Position numbers and translations under genes: made by a program. From positions 186,001-250,000 of the forward strand of contig CALMJH010000041.1 in the NCBI GenBank assembly GCA_937864175.1: a DNA stretch of 64,000 nucleotides, in the 5' to 3' direction. This stretch comes from an uncultured Burkholderiales bacterium (GTDB lineage: Bacteria > Pseudomonadota > Gammaproteobacteria > Burkholderiales > Burkholderiaceae_A). Each line of letters opens with the position of its first letter. Position 1 is the stretch's first letter. The notes beneath the pieces were generated by a model. It did no database searches. It was not told the DNA's origin and saw only the letters and a list, made by a program, of their open reading frames with translations. Of the stretch, positions 43,293 through 54,022 are shown one piece after another.

Positions 43293-45256
43293 GAGGCCAG
43301 TGGTAAGGATCGAGCGGAAAATTTTGTTTCGGCTGCGGCGTCTCTGGCAGAGGGCGTCTTGCTGACGACCTCAGCGGCATGACGCCGAATAGAGGCCTCG
43401 AGCCCACCAGCATCCAGTCCCTCGAGGGCCAAAAGCTTGGCATGGTCCCCCTGGTCGATAAACCGATCGGGCAGCCCCAGGTGAAGAATTGGAATCATGG
43501 GAATACGGTCCTCCATGGCGACCAGAGCCTCTGCACAGCCAGAGCCTGCGCCGCCTGCAATGACGTTTTCCTCGACCGTCACCAGGAGGTCGTGGTGATT
43601 TGCGGCCCAGGCCAGGGTCTCAAGATCGAGAGGCTTAATGAAGCGCATGTTGACGACAGTGGCTGAGAGCGCCTCTGCGGCTACCAAGGCCGGCGCCACC
43701 ATGCTTCCAAAGGCCAGAATGCAGACCCGGACTTGGTGTGGGCCGGTTCCGCCTTGCCGCATGACCTCAGCCCGACCAACCGGCAACGGGGTCAGGGCGT
43801 TTCCTGCTGCAACCCCCATGCCTGCTCCCCTGGGATACCGAACCGCAGAGGGGCCCTCGACAGCCAGGCCTGTGCTGAGCATAGCCCTGCACTCTGGTTC
43901 GTCTTTGGGGGCCATGATGACCAGGTTGGGAATGCACCGCAGGTAAGAGAGGTCGTAGGCTCCTGCATGGGTCGCGCCATCGGCCCCCACCAGGCCGGCC
44001 CGGTCGATGGCGAACAAAACGGGGAGGTTCTGAAGGGCCACGTCGTGAATCAGTTGGTCATAGCCGCGCTGCAGGAAGGTGGAATAGATGGCGACTACGG
44101 GCCGCAGCCCCTCGCAGGCCATGCCCGCAGCAACGGTTACCGCATGCTGCTCAGCAATGGCGACATCGTGGTATCGGTCGGGGAAGCGCTCGGAGAACTC
44201 CACCATGCCTGACCCCTCCCGCATGGCCGGCGTGATCGCAACGACCCGAGCATCTGCCGCCGCAGCATCACAGAGCCAGGCCCCAAAAATCTGCGAGTAG
44301 GTCGGCTTGGCCGGCTTGGCGGAGGCCACCAGGCCAACGGCTGGGTCGAATTTGCCAGGCCCATGGTAGGCGATGGGATCCTCTTCGGCCTTGTCGTAGC
44401 CCTGCCCTTTTTTGGTGACCACATGCAAGAACTGGGGGCCCTTGAGTTCGCGCAGATTGGCCAAGGCGGGCACCAGCGCATCAAGGTCGTGGCCATCGAC
44501 AGGTCCAAAGTAATGAAAACCGAATTCCTCAAAGAGCGTGCCAGGCCCGACGAGACCCTTGGCCCCACCCTCGAGCCGACGGGCAATCTCAAGGACCGGC
44601 GGTACCACGCCAAGGACCTGCTTACCGATCTCGCGGGCGGTCGAATAAAACCGACCCGTCATCAGGCGGGCTAGGTAGTTGCTCATGGCCCCAACCGGCG
44701 GAGAGATGCTCATCTCGTTGTCATTGAGGATGACCAACAGGTCGATGTCTTTGTGAATGCCCGCATTGTTCAGGGCCTCGTAGGCCATGCCCGCACTAAT
44801 AGCCCCGTCGCCGATCACTGCCACATGCCGTCGTCGGTGAGGCCCAAGGTGTTCACCTTTCTGGCGGGTGGCCAAGGCCATGCCCAAGGCCGCAGAAATC
44901 GAGGTGGAAGAGTGGGCCGTGCCGAAATGGTCGTACTCACTCTCTGCGCGCTTGGGAAAGCCTGAGAGACCGTTGAGTTGACGCAGGCTATGCATCTGGT
45001 CTCGACGCCCGGTAAGAATCTTGTGGGGGTAACTCTGGTGGCCAACGTCCCAGACCAGCCGATCGAAGGGGGTCTGAAAGACGTGGTGGATGGCCAACGT
45101 CAGTTCGACGGTTCCAAGATTTGATGAGAGATGACCGCCCGTACTGGCCACGGAGTGGAGCAGAAATTCCCGCAACTCGGAGGCCAACTCCTTGAGTTGT
45201 CGGCGGCTGAGCGGACGGAGGTCGGCGGGGGATTGAATGTCTTGCAGCAGGGCCAT
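43289..45256 (-). CDS. dxs: 1-deoxy-D-xylulose-5-phosphate synthase
   Basis: [48 protein letters not shown]. Confidence 0.98.
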   Translation of the reverse strand: MALLQDIQSPADLRPLSRRQLKELASELREFLLHSVASTGGHLSSNLGTVELTLAIHHVFQTPFDRLVWDVGHQSYPHKILTGRRDQMHSLRQLNGLSGFPKRAESEYDHFGTAHSSTSISAALGMALATRQKGEHLGPHRRRHVAVIGDGAISAGMAYEALNNAGIHKDIDLLVILNDNEMSISPPVGAMSNYLARLMTGRFYSTAREIGKQVLGVVPPVLEIARRLEGGAKGLVGPGTLFEEFGFHYFGPVDGHDLDALVPALANLRELKGPQFLHVVTKKGQGYDKAEEDPIAYHGPGKFDPAVGLVASAKPAKPTYSQIFGAWLCDAAAADARVVAITPAMREGSGMVEFSERFPDRYHDVAIAEQHAVTVAAGMACEGLRPVVAIYSTFLQRGYDQLIHDVALQNLPVLFAIDRAGLVGADGATHAGAYDLSYLRCIPNLVIMAPKDEPECRAMLSTGLAVEGPSAVRYPRGAGMGVAAGNALTPLPVGRAEVMRQGGTGPHQVRVCILAFGSMVAPALVAAEALSATVVNMRFIKPLDLETLAWAANHHDLLVTVEENVIAGGAGSGCAEALVAMEDRIPMIPILHLGLPDRFIDQGDHAKLLALEGLDAGGLEASIRRHAAEVVSKTPSARDAAAETKFSARSLPLAS

Positions 45257-45270
45257 AGGGCGAAGATGAA

Positions 45271-46221
45271 CTAGTATGCGCGCTGCGTCAATGCCTGGGC
45301 CATTTGCCGCAGGGCCATCGCCTCGGGACCGGCATGATCGAGCGCAGAAAGGGCCCGGTCATGCAGAGACCGGGCGTACGTGCGGGCCTGATCCAGGCCC
45401 ATGAGGCTGACAAAGGTTGGCTTGCCCTGGGCCTGGTCTTTGCCAGCCGTCTTGCCCAGGGTCTGGGTGTCCGCGCTGGCGTCCAGCAGGTCGTCCACCA
45501 CCTGAAAGGCCAAGCCAAGTGCCTGAGCAAAGACACCCAGGCTGTCCATCCAGTGAGAATCGCTCTGACGCCGAGGGCCCAGACAGCCCCCCATTTCGAC
45601 GGCTGCCGAGATGAGTGCTCCCGTCTTGAGTCGATGCATCGTCTCAAGCTCTTGCTGATCGAGCGTCTGGCCGACGGCCGCGATATCAATTGCCTGGCCG
45701 CCCGCCATACCGAGGCCGCCGGTTGCTCGGGCTAGACGGCCGACCAACTCGATGGTGAGTTCGGCAGACCCCGCCCTCTCAGCCAAGCACTCAAAGGCCA
45801 GCGTCTGCAGGGCATCGCCCACCAGCAGCGCGGTCGGCTCATCGAAGGCCACATGGACAGTCGGCTGGCCACGTCGAAGGTCATCGTCATCCATGCAGGG
45901 CAGGTCGTCGTGAACCAGTGAGAAAGCATGGACCAGCTCGAGGGCACAGGCCACGTCCAAGACCCCCTGGTCCTTGGGGTCGGCGCCGCTGGCTGTAGCG
46001 GCTGCCAATACCAGCAGGCCTCGGGCCCGCTTGCCCCCATTGAGAACGCCATGCCGCATGGCCTGCTGGAGTCGGGAGAGAGACTGGCTGGCCGCGGGTG
46101 CGGCCGCCTGGGCGGTGGGCTTCGACAGGTGGACGGCCAGACGTTGCTCTAGGCTGGTCTTCCAGTCGCCAAGGTCTGGGCCATGCGCACCCTGATCGGC
46201 CTGAGGAGCCGAGGACCTCAC
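45271..46221 (-). CDS. ispA: Farnesyl/geranyl diphosphate synthase
   Basis: [32 protein letters not shown] (first Asp-rich motif), FQVVDDLLD (second). Confidence 0.95.
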   Translation of the reverse strand: MRSSAPQADQGAHGPDLGDWKTSLEQRLAVHLSKPTAQAAAPAASQSLSRLQQAMRHGVLNGGKRARGLLVLAAATASGADPKDQGVLDVACALELVHAFSLVHDDLPCMDDDDLRRGQPTVHVAFDEPTALLVGDALQTLAFECLAERAGSAELTIELVGRLARATGGLGMAGGQAIDIAAVGQTLDQQELETMHRLKTGALISAAVEMGGCLGPRRQSDSHWMDSLGVFAQALGLAFQVVDDLLDASADTQTLGKTAGKDQAQGKPTFVSLMGLDQARTYARSLHDRALSALDHAGPEAMALRQMAQALTQRAY

Positions 46222-46493
46222 GACCGACTGTCCTCCAGGTCTGCCCTGGGGATGGTCGAGGCCTGGCCTTGCGCATCGATAACGGCCAGGGACTCCTCCA
46301 CCTGACGAAGCAGGCCCTGGGCATGTCGAAGCAGCGCAACCCCTCGTTCATAGCTGGCCAGAGACTCAGCCAGCCCCTGCTCCCCGGCGGCCAGTCGGGC
46401 CGTCTCTGCCTCCAGGGCGGCCATGGCTTCTTCGAAGTTCAAGGTCTCAACCGTCTGAGCCGAGGGGGGGTGAGGGTCTGGGCTGGTCTTCAT
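46218..46493 (-). CDS. xseB: Exodeoxyribonuclease VII small subunit
   Basis: LNFEEAMAALEAETARLAAGEQGLAESLASYERGVALLRHAQGLL. Confidence 0.93.
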   Translation of the reverse strand: MKTSPDPHPPSAQTVETLNFEEAMAALEAETARLAAGEQGLAESLASYERGVALLRHAQGLLRQVEESLAVIDAQGQASTIPRADLEDSRS

Positions 46494-46622
46494 GAAGGTC
46501 TGTGCTAGCCGTCAAAGACGGCGGTTGAAGCGGAAACTCATAGTGTAATTGAGCGGCATCAAACACGGCCTGCAACCCCGGGTATACTGTGCGGCTTTCC
46601 TTGGCTTCCCGGGAGGATTTCG

Positions 46623-47738
46623 ATGTCAGACGTCGGAACCTTTTCTCGGCTTGCACCGAGCCAGGCTCAACTGCCGGTGCAAGCATATTTCAGCGAGGCG
46701 CTTCTTGCCCAAGAGCGCAGACACTGCTTCCAGGCAGGACCCGGCTATGTCGGACACCGGCTTATGGTGCCCCAGGCGGGTCAGTACAGCACCCTGGCCC
46801 ACGAGGACCATGGTCGTGTGCTAGTCCATGGCCCCAATGGCATCGAGGTCCTCTCCAACATCTGCCGTCACCGACAGGCCATCATGCTCGAAGGCCAGGG
46901 CCAGGTGGAGAACATCGTCTGCCCGCTTCACCGATGGACCTACGACCTCACCGGCCAGCTCATTGGGGCTCCCTTCTTCGACCAAGACCCCTGTCGCCAC
47001 CTTCAGCGTCAACCCCTCACCGAGTGGAACGGCCTGCTCTTCGAGGGGCCAGCAGCCCTTATCAATGAACTCTCGGAGGTGCCGTTTTTTGAGCGGCTCA
47101 ATTTTGAAGGGTACGTCCACGCCAAGACCCAGATCCACCACTGCCCATACAACTGGAAGAGTTTCATCGAGGTCTACATGGACGACTACCATGTTGTGCC
47201 CTTCCATCCGGGGCTTGGAAACTTCGTTGACTGCAAGGACCTTCGCTGGCACTTTGGCAGCCACTACAACATCCAGGCGGTTGGCATCACCCCGCTTATC
47301 CAAGCCGCGACACCCATCTACCAGCGCTGGCAGCAAGAGGTGCTCAGGCTCCACGATGGTCAGCTGCCCGAGTACGGCGCCATCTGGATGACCATCTACC
47401 CCAACATCATGGTGGAGTGGTATCCAAAGGTCCTGGTCGTCAGTCACCTCCATCCGGTCTCCCCGCAACAGACGGTCAACGTCGTCGAGTTTTACTATCC
47501 CGAGGAAATCGTCCACTTCGAGCCGTCCTACATGCAGGCCCAGCAGGCCGCCTACAACGAGACGGTCGTTGAGGACGATGAAATCGCCATTCGGATGGAC
47601 CGAGGCCGGGCCGCTCTGGCCAAGGCCGGGCGCAGCGAGACAGGCCCCTACCACTCTCCTCTTGAAGACGGCATGCTGCACTTCCACGAATACCTCCGCC
47701 GGCAACTCGGCGACACCGCCTTTCAACATCTCGACTAG
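46623..47738 (+). CDS. Rieske [2Fe-2S] aromatic ring-hydroxylating oxygenase alpha-type protein
   Basis: Rieske C-x-H ... C-x2-H (NICRHRQA...VCPLHRW), mononuclear Fe site YMDDYHVVPFH. Confidence 0.9.
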   Translation: MSDVGTFSRLAPSQAQLPVQAYFSEALLAQERRHCFQAGPGYVGHRLMVPQAGQYSTLAHEDHGRVLVHGPNGIEVLSNICRHRQAIMLEGQGQVENIVCPLHRWTYDLTGQLIGAPFFDQDPCRHLQRQPLTEWNGLLFEGPAALINELSEVPFFERLNFEGYVHAKTQIHHCPYNWKSFIEVYMDDYHVVPFHPGLGNFVDCKDLRWHFGSHYNIQAVGITPLIQAATPIYQRWQQEVLRLHDGQLPEYGAIWMTIYPNIMVEWYPKVLVVSHLHPVSPQQTVNVVEFYYPEEIVHFEPSYMQAQQAAYNETVVEDDEIAIRMDRGRAALAKAGRSETGPYHSPLEDGMLHFHEYLRRQLGDTAFQHLD

Positions 47739-47750
47739 GCCGGCCCAACG

Positions 47751-48608
47751 ATGAACCCACTGATTCGTCCAGACCAACTCATTGCGGAACCGGGTGATGT
47801 CGTCGTTATTGACGTCCGGCATGACCTCACCGACCCCACCTATGGCTTTCGGGCCTACGCAGAGGGGCACCTCCCAAATGCGGCCTTCTTGTCGGTTGAT
47901 GAGGACCTCAGCGGTGAGGCCTCCCCCCTCAATGGGGGACGGCACCCACTGCCCGACCAGCAGGCTTTTGCCAAACGCCTCGAGGCCCTGGGCGTTAACG
48001 AGAACACCCTGGTTGTGGGCTACGACAGCAGTGGTGGCAATTTCGCCGCCCGACTCTGGTGGCTGACCAGATGGGTTGGTCACCTGCGGGTTGCAGTCTT
48101 AGACGGGGGGATATCTGCCTGGCTTCGGGCCGGTGGTGGGCTCCAGACCAACGACTTCAAGCCCGCCCGCAAGGGCCATCTCAGCCTACGACCGACCCTC
48201 TGTCCCCGCTGGGATCTGCCCATGGTGGCCCAGTGGGTGAAGACCGGTGCCAATCCGGAAATTGGCTGCCTGCTCGATGCCCGACCCATTGAGCGGTATG
48301 CAGGCGAAACCGAGCCCTTTGATCCGGTCGCCGGACACATTCCAGGCGCGCTGAACCGACCCAATGCCCTGAACCTGGAGGCCGGTGGGTGCTTCAAGCC
48401 GCCCAGTGTCCTGCGTGAAGAGTTCCTACAACTGCTCGGCGACCGTGACCCCATGTCGGTTGTGCACAGCTGTGGGTCTGGCATCAATGCCTGCCACAAC
48501 CTGCTGGCGATGGAGACCGCAGGCCTGGTGGGCAGCGCCCTCTATGCGGGTTCTTGGAGTGAGTGGTGTGCAGACCCGGCCCGTCCGGTCGCCACCGGTC
48601 GACCCTAG
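47751..48608 (+). CDS. Sulfurtransferase (tandem rhodanese, SseA-like)
   Basis: VVIDVRHDLTDPTYGFRAYAEGHLPNA, LLDARPIERYAGETEP, catalytic loop VHSCGSGINAC. Confidence 0.92.
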   Translation: MNPLIRPDQLIAEPGDVVVIDVRHDLTDPTYGFRAYAEGHLPNAAFLSVDEDLSGEASPLNGGRHPLPDQQAFAKRLEALGVNENTLVVGYDSSGGNFAARLWWLTRWVGHLRVAVLDGGISAWLRAGGGLQTNDFKPARKGHLSLRPTLCPRWDLPMVAQWVKTGANPEIGCLLDARPIERYAGETEPFDPVAGHIPGALNRPNALNLEAGGCFKPPSVLREEFLQLLGDRDPMSVVHSCGSGINACHNLLAMETAGLVGSALYAGSWSEWCADPARPVATGRP

Positions 48609-49282
48609 ACGGCCGGAAGCCCCAGGTCGCCGGCTTCGCCAGGCGCATCGACCTGGCTGTAGGGATAGGCTGACCGAACCCAGTCGAGCCGAAGCAGCCG
48701 AGACTCAAGTCGGGCCATGGTGGTCAGGCCCGTCAGGTCGACCTTCATAATTCGAGCATTAAAGAGCTGCGGCATGAGAAGGCAGTCGGCCAGACCCGGC
48801 GTGTCCCCATGGCAGTAGTCCCCCGTCTGGGACTCTTGCAGGTGCTGCTCAAATTTCAGCAGGCCCTCGCGCACCCAGTGGGCATACCAGGCTGATCGCT
48901 GGTCCGCATCGAGCTGCAGGTTGCGACTCAGGTACTGCAGCGTCCGCAGATTGTTCAGTGGATGAATCTCGCAGGCAATCCACTGGGCCATGGCCCGCAC
49001 ACGGGCCCGTCCCACTGGATCGGCGGGCAGAAGAGCGGGCTCGGGCCGTGTCTCTTCGAGGTATTCAAGAATCGCCAGTGACTGCGTGAGAGACTGGCCA
49101 TCGATCTGCAGCAACGGCACAAGGCCATCTGGGTTGATGGCCTGAAAGCCCGCCTCCCGATGGGCGCCCGCCGGCAGGTCTACCGGCACGATGTCTGCTG
49201 TCAGTCCCTTGAAGGCCAGCCCCAGCCGCACCCGATACGCGGCCGATGAACGCCAATAACTAAAGAGCCGAGGCTGGGTCAC
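48605..49282 (-). CDS. maiA: Maleylacetoacetate/maleylpyruvate isomerase (GST zeta family)
   Basis: LFSYWRSSAAYRVRLGLAFKGL signature, NPDGLVPLLQIDGQSLTQSLAILEYL. Confidence 0.92.
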   Translation of the reverse strand: MTQPRLFSYWRSSAAYRVRLGLAFKGLTADIVPVDLPAGAHREAGFQAINPDGLVPLLQIDGQSLTQSLAILEYLEETRPEPALLPADPVGRARVRAMAQWIACEIHPLNNLRTLQYLSRNLQLDADQRSAWYAHWVREGLLKFEQHLQESQTGDYCHGDTPGLADCLLMPQLFNARIMKVDLTGLTTMARLESRLLRLDWVRSAYPYSQVDAPGEAGDLGLPAV

Positions 49283-49296
49283 CAGATCGTCCCGTC

Positions 49297-49995
49297 TCAG
49301 GAGACCTGCAGCCGAAGGTCGGGCAGTCCCGGTACGCTAGCCACCAGCAGATCGCCCCTGCTCACAGGCCCCACGCCCGCCGGAGTCCCCGTGTAAATCA
49401 GGTCGCCCGGCTGGATCTCCCATGCCTTGGAGAGCTCCGCGATGGTCTCAGCCACCGACCAGATCATCTGGCTGAACTCTCCCTTCTGACGGACCTCACC
49501 ATTGACAGTCAGTGAGATGCCCTGGTCGAGAAGACCCGGCAGGGACTCGACGGGCAGGAGAGGTCCGATGGGGGCGGCACGGTCGAAGGCCTTGCCAATC
49601 TCCCACGACTTGCCCTCTTTTTTCATCTGGGCCTGACGATCTCGGCGCGTCATGTCCAGACCAATCGCATAGCCCCAGATGGCTGCCGAGGCCTGCGAAA
49701 CACTGAGATTGGTGCCACCCGAGGACAGTCCCACCACCAGCTCCACCTCGTGGTGGCAGTCCTCGGTGGCCATGGGATAGGGCCACTGGGCCGTCTGGTC
49801 CCCCACCAAGAAGAGGGACTGGGGGGGTTTCATGAAGAAAAACGGGGGCTCACGACCACTGGCGCCCATCTCTACGGCATGGTCTGCATAGTTTCGACCG
49901 ACACAGAAGACCCGGTTAACGGCAAAGCCGCTAGACGCGGCGGCCGCCCCCCCCAGGGGCAACAAGACGGGACGAACGACGGGCAGTGCTTTCAT
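49297..49995 (-). CDS. Fumarylacetoacetate hydrolase family protein (fumarylpyruvate hydrolase-like)
   Basis: FCVGRNYADHAVEMG, PFFFMKPPQSL, HHEVELVVGL, GDLIYTGTPAGVGPVSRGD. Confidence 0.92.
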   Translation of the reverse strand: MKALPVVRPVLLPLGGAAAASSGFAVNRVFCVGRNYADHAVEMGASGREPPFFFMKPPQSLFLVGDQTAQWPYPMATEDCHHEVELVVGLSSGGTNLSVSQASAAIWGYAIGLDMTRRDRQAQMKKEGKSWEIGKAFDRAAPIGPLLPVESLPGLLDQGISLTVNGEVRQKGEFSQMIWSVAETIAELSKAWEIQPGDLIYTGTPAGVGPVSRGDLLVASVPGLPDLRLQVS

Positions 49996-50026
49996 GGGGC
50001 GCTCTCCTGAGCAGTCGATGGAAGAC

Positions 50027-51406
50027 TTAGAACGGAACCGGTGCGCCGAAGCCAGCGGCAGGGGCGTGGTTATCGAATTTTGTGAACTGCCCCAGGAAGG
50101 TCAGTCGAACCGTTCCGATGGGGCCGTTTCTTTGTTTGCCAATAATGATTTCGGCAACACCCTTGTCGGGCGAGTCGGGTCGATAGACCTCGTCTCGGTA
50201 AATAAACAAGATGAGATCGGCATCTTGTTCGATGGCGCCCGACTCACGCAGGTCACTCATGACAGGGCGCTTGTCGGTCCGCTGCTCCACTGTTCGGTTG
50301 AGCTGTGAGAGGGCAATGACGGGGCATTTCAGTTCTTTGGCGAGTCCCTTAAGGGACCGGGTAATCTCAGAAATTTCGGTGGTGCGATTCTCCCCGCCGC
50401 CTGTGCCGCTCATGAGCTGGATGTAGTCCACGATGATCATGCCCAGGCCACCACTCTGGCGGGCCAGACGACGTGCCCGGGACCGAAGCTCCAGGGGGTT
50501 GAGGCCGGGCGTCTCATCGATGTGGACCTGGGCGCCAGTCATCCGGCTGACGCAGCCCGTCAGGCGGTCCCAGTCATCCTCCTGCAGGCGGCCGGTTCGG
50601 AGTCGCTGGGCATCGATGCGCCCCACCGAACAGAGCATCCGAAGAGCCAGCTGCTCCGCCCCCATCTCCATGCTGAAGATGGCAATCGGCAGGCCGTGGT
50701 CGATTGCGACATGCTCCCCAATATTGAGAGCGAACGAGGTCTTGCCCATGCTGGGCCGCCCAGCCACGATGATGAGATCACCGGCATGCATGCCAGCCGT
50801 TTTTTGGTCTAGATCGACAAAGCCACTGGGCAGGCCAGTGACGTCCGAGGGATTGGGATTGTTGGCCAGTTCGTCGATGCGCTTGACGACCGTCTGAACA
50901 ATGTCATCAAAGGGCAGGAGAGCACCGCCCCCCCGAGAGCCCTCCTCGCCGATCTTGAAGATTCGGGTCTCGGCCTCATCAAGAATCTGCCGGGTCTCAC
51001 GGCCCTCAGGATTCAGGGCTGTGGTGGCGATCTCGTCACTGACCGAGACGAGCTGACGCAGAATTGCCCGGTCTCGGACGATCTCTGCATAGCGTCGTAT
51101 GTTAGCTGCAGAGGGGGTCTCCTGAGCCAGGCTGTTCAGATAACTCAGACCCCCGACCTCGTCTGCCCGCCCCAGAGACTGAAGGGTCTCGAAGACGGTG
51201 ACGACGTCGGCCGGCCTGGACTGCTCAATCAGCCGGCTGATGGCCTCAAAGATGATCCGGTGCTCGGCTCGGTAGAAGTCCCCGGCCCGAACGAAATCAC
51301 CGATGCGATCGAATGCCTGATTGTCGATGAGCAGCCCGCCCAGAACAGCCGCCTCTGCCTCAACAGAGTGGGGCGGCAGCCGAAGGGCTAGGGTCTGCTC
51401 ATCCAT
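50027..51406 (-). CDS. dnaB: Replicative DNA helicase
   Basis: PHSVEAEAAVLGGLLID, IVAGRPSMGKTSFALNI, VDYIQLMSG. Confidence 0.98.
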   Translation of the reverse strand: MDEQTLALRLPPHSVEAEAAVLGGLLIDNQAFDRIGDFVRAGDFYRAEHRIIFEAISRLIEQSRPADVVTVFETLQSLGRADEVGGLSYLNSLAQETPSAANIRRYAEIVRDRAILRQLVSVSDEIATTALNPEGRETRQILDEAETRIFKIGEEGSRGGGALLPFDDIVQTVVKRIDELANNPNPSDVTGLPSGFVDLDQKTAGMHAGDLIIVAGRPSMGKTSFALNIGEHVAIDHGLPIAIFSMEMGAEQLALRMLCSVGRIDAQRLRTGRLQEDDWDRLTGCVSRMTGAQVHIDETPGLNPLELRSRARRLARQSGGLGMIIVDYIQLMSGTGGGENRTTEISEITRSLKGLAKELKCPVIALSQLNRTVEQRTDKRPVMSDLRESGAIEQDADLILFIYRDEVYRPDSPDKGVAEIIIGKQRNGPIGTVRLTFLGQFTKFDNHAPAAGFGAPVPF

Positions 51407-51410
51407 TCAT

Positions 51411-51863
51411 TTAGGCCGTCTCGCCGATGACGCGAACGGTGATGGTCACCACCACATCGGTATGGGGGGCGACCTCGACCGAATGCTCACCGATCATCTT
51501 GAGGGGGCCATCGGGCATGCGAATCTGCGCCTTGGCCACCTTGAGGCCCTTGATGGATAGGGCTTCGGCGACGTCAAAGTTGGTAACCGAGCCAAAGAGG
51601 CGTCCATCGACTCCCGCCTTCTGATTGACCTCGACGGTCAGGCCATTGAGCTGGGCGCCAAGGGCCTGGGCCTCGGCTAGTTTTTGGGCGGCAGCCTTCT
51701 CGAGCTCTGCACGACGGGCCTCGAAATCAGCGATGGCATCCTTGGTTGCCCGCCGGGCAACGCCCTGGGGAATAAGGAAATTGCGGGCATAACCGTCTTT
51801 GACGCGAACCACCTCACCGAGCTGACCCAGGTTGGCAACCTTTTCCAGAAGAATAACTTGCAT
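51411..51863 (-). CDS. rplI: 50S ribosomal protein L9
   Basis: [36 protein letters not shown]. Confidence 0.98.
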   Translation of the reverse strand: MQVILLEKVANLGQLGEVVRVKDGYARNFLIPQGVARRATKDAIADFEARRAELEKAAAQKLAEAQALGAQLNGLTVEVNQKAGVDGRLFGSVTNFDVAEALSIKGLKVAKAQIRMPDGPLKMIGEHSVEVAPHTDVVVTITVRVIGETA

Positions 51864-51877
51864 GATGACCTCGGCGA

Positions 51878-52153
51878 TTAATGGTTGTCGGTGAAGGCCA
51901 GCAGCGCCAGAAAGCGCGCACGCTTGATGGCCGTCGTCAGCTGACGTTGATATTTAGCACTGGTGCCGGTGATCCGAGCAGGAATGATCTTGCCTGTCTC
52001 GGTGACGTAGTCTCGCAGGGTATCGATGTCTTTGTAGTCAATCTGCTCGACGCCCTCGGCCGTGAACTTACAGACACGCTTGCGTTTGAAGAGTGCGGAT
52101 TGGGCGTTGCGCTTGGGGCGCTTCTTGTCAAAGGGTTTCTTGGTAAAAGCCAT
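51878..52153 (-). CDS. rpsR: 30S ribosomal protein S18
   Basis: [58 protein letters not shown]; start ATG 52153. Confidence 0.97.
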   Translation of the reverse strand: MAFTKKPFDKKRPKRNAQSALFKRKRVCKFTAEGVEQIDYKDIDTLRDYVTETGKIIPARITGTSAKYQRQLTTAIKRARFLALLAFTDNH

Positions 52154-52496
52154 TTTGGTTCTCCAGTTCGAAATCGGTGATGTAGAAGATGAGTCCGCCT
52201 GAGGATGTCGTCTGGTGTTCGGCCTCGGGTCTGGCTGCGCGGCGTGGGGCAAGAAAGCCTTGACACCGTACGACCTGTCCTGGGGTGAGGGCCTGCAGCC
52301 GGGTCACGATGTGTCCCACGGCCTTGGCTTGGGTCACAAAGGCCAGCCTGCGCTGTCCTCCCGCATGCTCCACTTCAGACTGGTGCCTGAGGGTGCAGTC
52401 CATTACCGGATGTCCGGTTGGGCCGACCCGAGTGATGCCGCGGTCTACCAGGCTCGCCGTCAGAACAACCTGGTTCTGAACGCCGGCCGACTTCAT
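52128..52496 (-). CDS. priB: Primosomal replication protein N (PriB)
   Basis: [44 protein letters not shown]; between rpsF and rpsR. Confidence 0.92.
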   Translation of the reverse strand: MKSAGVQNQVVLTASLVDRGITRVGPTGHPVMDCTLRHQSEVEHAGGQRRLAFVTQAKAVGHIVTRLQALTPGQVVRCQGFLAPRRAARPEAEHQTTSSGGLIFYITDFELENQNGFYQETL

Positions 52497-52522
52497 CCTT
52501 GTTTGGTCTCCGTCCTCCGTAT

Positions 52523-52894
52523 TTAGGCCGCAGCCGGAACTGCGTCACTCGCAACCTTGCGGGCCTCTTCACGCTGAATCACTTTCAGCATGGGGGAGGG
52601 ACCGGTCTGGGCTCTGGTCATCTTGACGACCAGGTGACGGAGAACCGCATCGTTGAATCGGAAGGCATGCTCGAGTTCGTCGAGCTCGGCCTGGCCACAC
52701 TCGATGTTCATCAGAACGTAGTGGGCTTTGGCGATCTTTTCGATGGGATAGGCCAGCTGACGACGGCCCCAGTCTTCGAGACGGTGGACCTTGCCGCCCT
52801 GGGCGCTAATGGTGGCGGTGTACTTCTCGATCATGGCCGGAACCTGTTCACTCTGGTCCGGATGAACGACAAAAACGACTTCATAGTGACGCAT
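52523..52894 (-). CDS. rpsF: 30S ribosomal protein S6
   Basis: [57 protein letters not shown]; start ATG 52894. Confidence 0.98.
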   Translation of the reverse strand: MRHYEVVFVVHPDQSEQVPAMIEKYTATISAQGGKVHRLEDWGRRQLAYPIEKIAKAHYVLMNIECGQAELDELEHAFRFNDAVLRHLVVKMTRAQTGPSPMLKVIQREEARKVASDAVPAAA

Positions 52895-53036
52895 GTGCGT
52901 AACGCCTTTCTTCCTGTGGTTAAAGCCACCCGGGTAGCGCATCCATCTGGCGGAGCCTTGGACAAGCGAAAGAGCCGGTGTAGCAGGGCCGCAAAGCATA
53001 CCAAAAAATGCGGTTTTTTGCCAGTTTTTTGCCCGA

Positions 53037-53993
53037 CTAGAGGGCGACCGGTGTCTTCAGGGGGCGTCCTTGCACGTGGGCCAACAGGTTCTCGGCAGCC
53101 AGCATGACCATGCGGCCCCTGGTGGCCCGCGATGAACTGGCAATGTGGGGCGTCAAGACTGCATTGTCCAGGGCTAGGAATCCGGCGTGCAGGGCCGGCT
53201 CGTTCTCAAAGACATCCAGGCCAGCGGCCCGAATCTGTCCCCGCTGCAAGGCATTGAGCAGGTCGGCATCGTTGACCACCCCACCGCGGGCGATGTTCAC
53301 GAGGCAGGCCGAGGGCTTCATCTGGGCAAGGTCTGCAGCCGTGATGAGGTGATGAGTAGCCTGCGAATAGGGCACCACAATGATGAGATGGTCGGACTCC
53401 GCCAGCAGCGTCTGTTTGTCGACGTACTGGGCCCCGTATTCCTGCTGGGCTTTGGATCGGTTGTGGTAGACCACCCGCATGTTAAAGCCCGCCGCCCGTC
53501 GGGCAATGGCACCACCAATTCGGCCCATGCCCAGGATGCCCAGCGTCGCCCCATGGACATCGACGCCCGTGAATTGGTCGAAGGCCCAGCCCTTCCATTG
53601 GCCCTGCCGAACGTATCGCTCCGACTCGCTCACGCGCCGTGCAGTGGCCATCAGGAGGGCCCAGCCAAAATCGGCCGTGGTCTCGGTTAGGACGTCGGGG
53701 GTATTGGACAGGGCGATGCCCCGGGCCTTGCAGGCCTGAGCATCGATGTTGTTAAAGCCCACCGCGCCGGTGGCAATCATTCGCAGCGATGGCGCCGCTG
53801 CGATGACGTCGCCATCGACCTTGTCCGCGACAGTACAGAAGAGGTAGTCGGCCTGGCCAATGGCTGCCATCAGGCCCTCTTTGGTAGTGGGCGTGTCGTT
53901 GGCCTGGTTATCGGTGATGTCAAAGTGACCGGCGAGGGCCTCGAGGGCCTCTGGGTAGATTCTTCGGGTAATGAGAAGTCGGGGTCTGGTCAT
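53037..53993 (-). CDS. D-2-hydroxyacid dehydrogenase (glyoxylate/hydroxypyruvate reductase-like)
   Basis: [32 protein letters not shown]-binding motif; [45 protein letters not shown]. Confidence 0.92.
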   Translation of the reverse strand: MTRPRLLITRRIYPEALEALAGHFDITDNQANDTPTTKEGLMAAIGQADYLFCTVADKVDGDVIAAAPSLRMIATGAVGFNNIDAQACKARGIALSNTPDVLTETTADFGWALLMATARRVSESERYVRQGQWKGWAFDQFTGVDVHGATLGILGMGRIGGAIARRAAGFNMRVVYHNRSKAQQEYGAQYVDKQTLLAESDHLIIVVPYSQATHHLITAADLAQMKPSACLVNIARGGVVNDADLLNALQRGQIRAAGLDVFENEPALHAGFLALDNAVLTPHIASSSRATRGRMVMLAAENLLAHVQGRPLKTPVAL

Positions 53994-54022
53994 GGTGAGG
54001 GTCTTGGGGGGAGAAGAGAGGT

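Noticed and set aside
46821-48083. 420 aa minus-strand ORF opposite the Rieske and rhodanese genes
   Set aside because: Antisense shadow ORF; both plus-strand genes carry intact catalytic motifs
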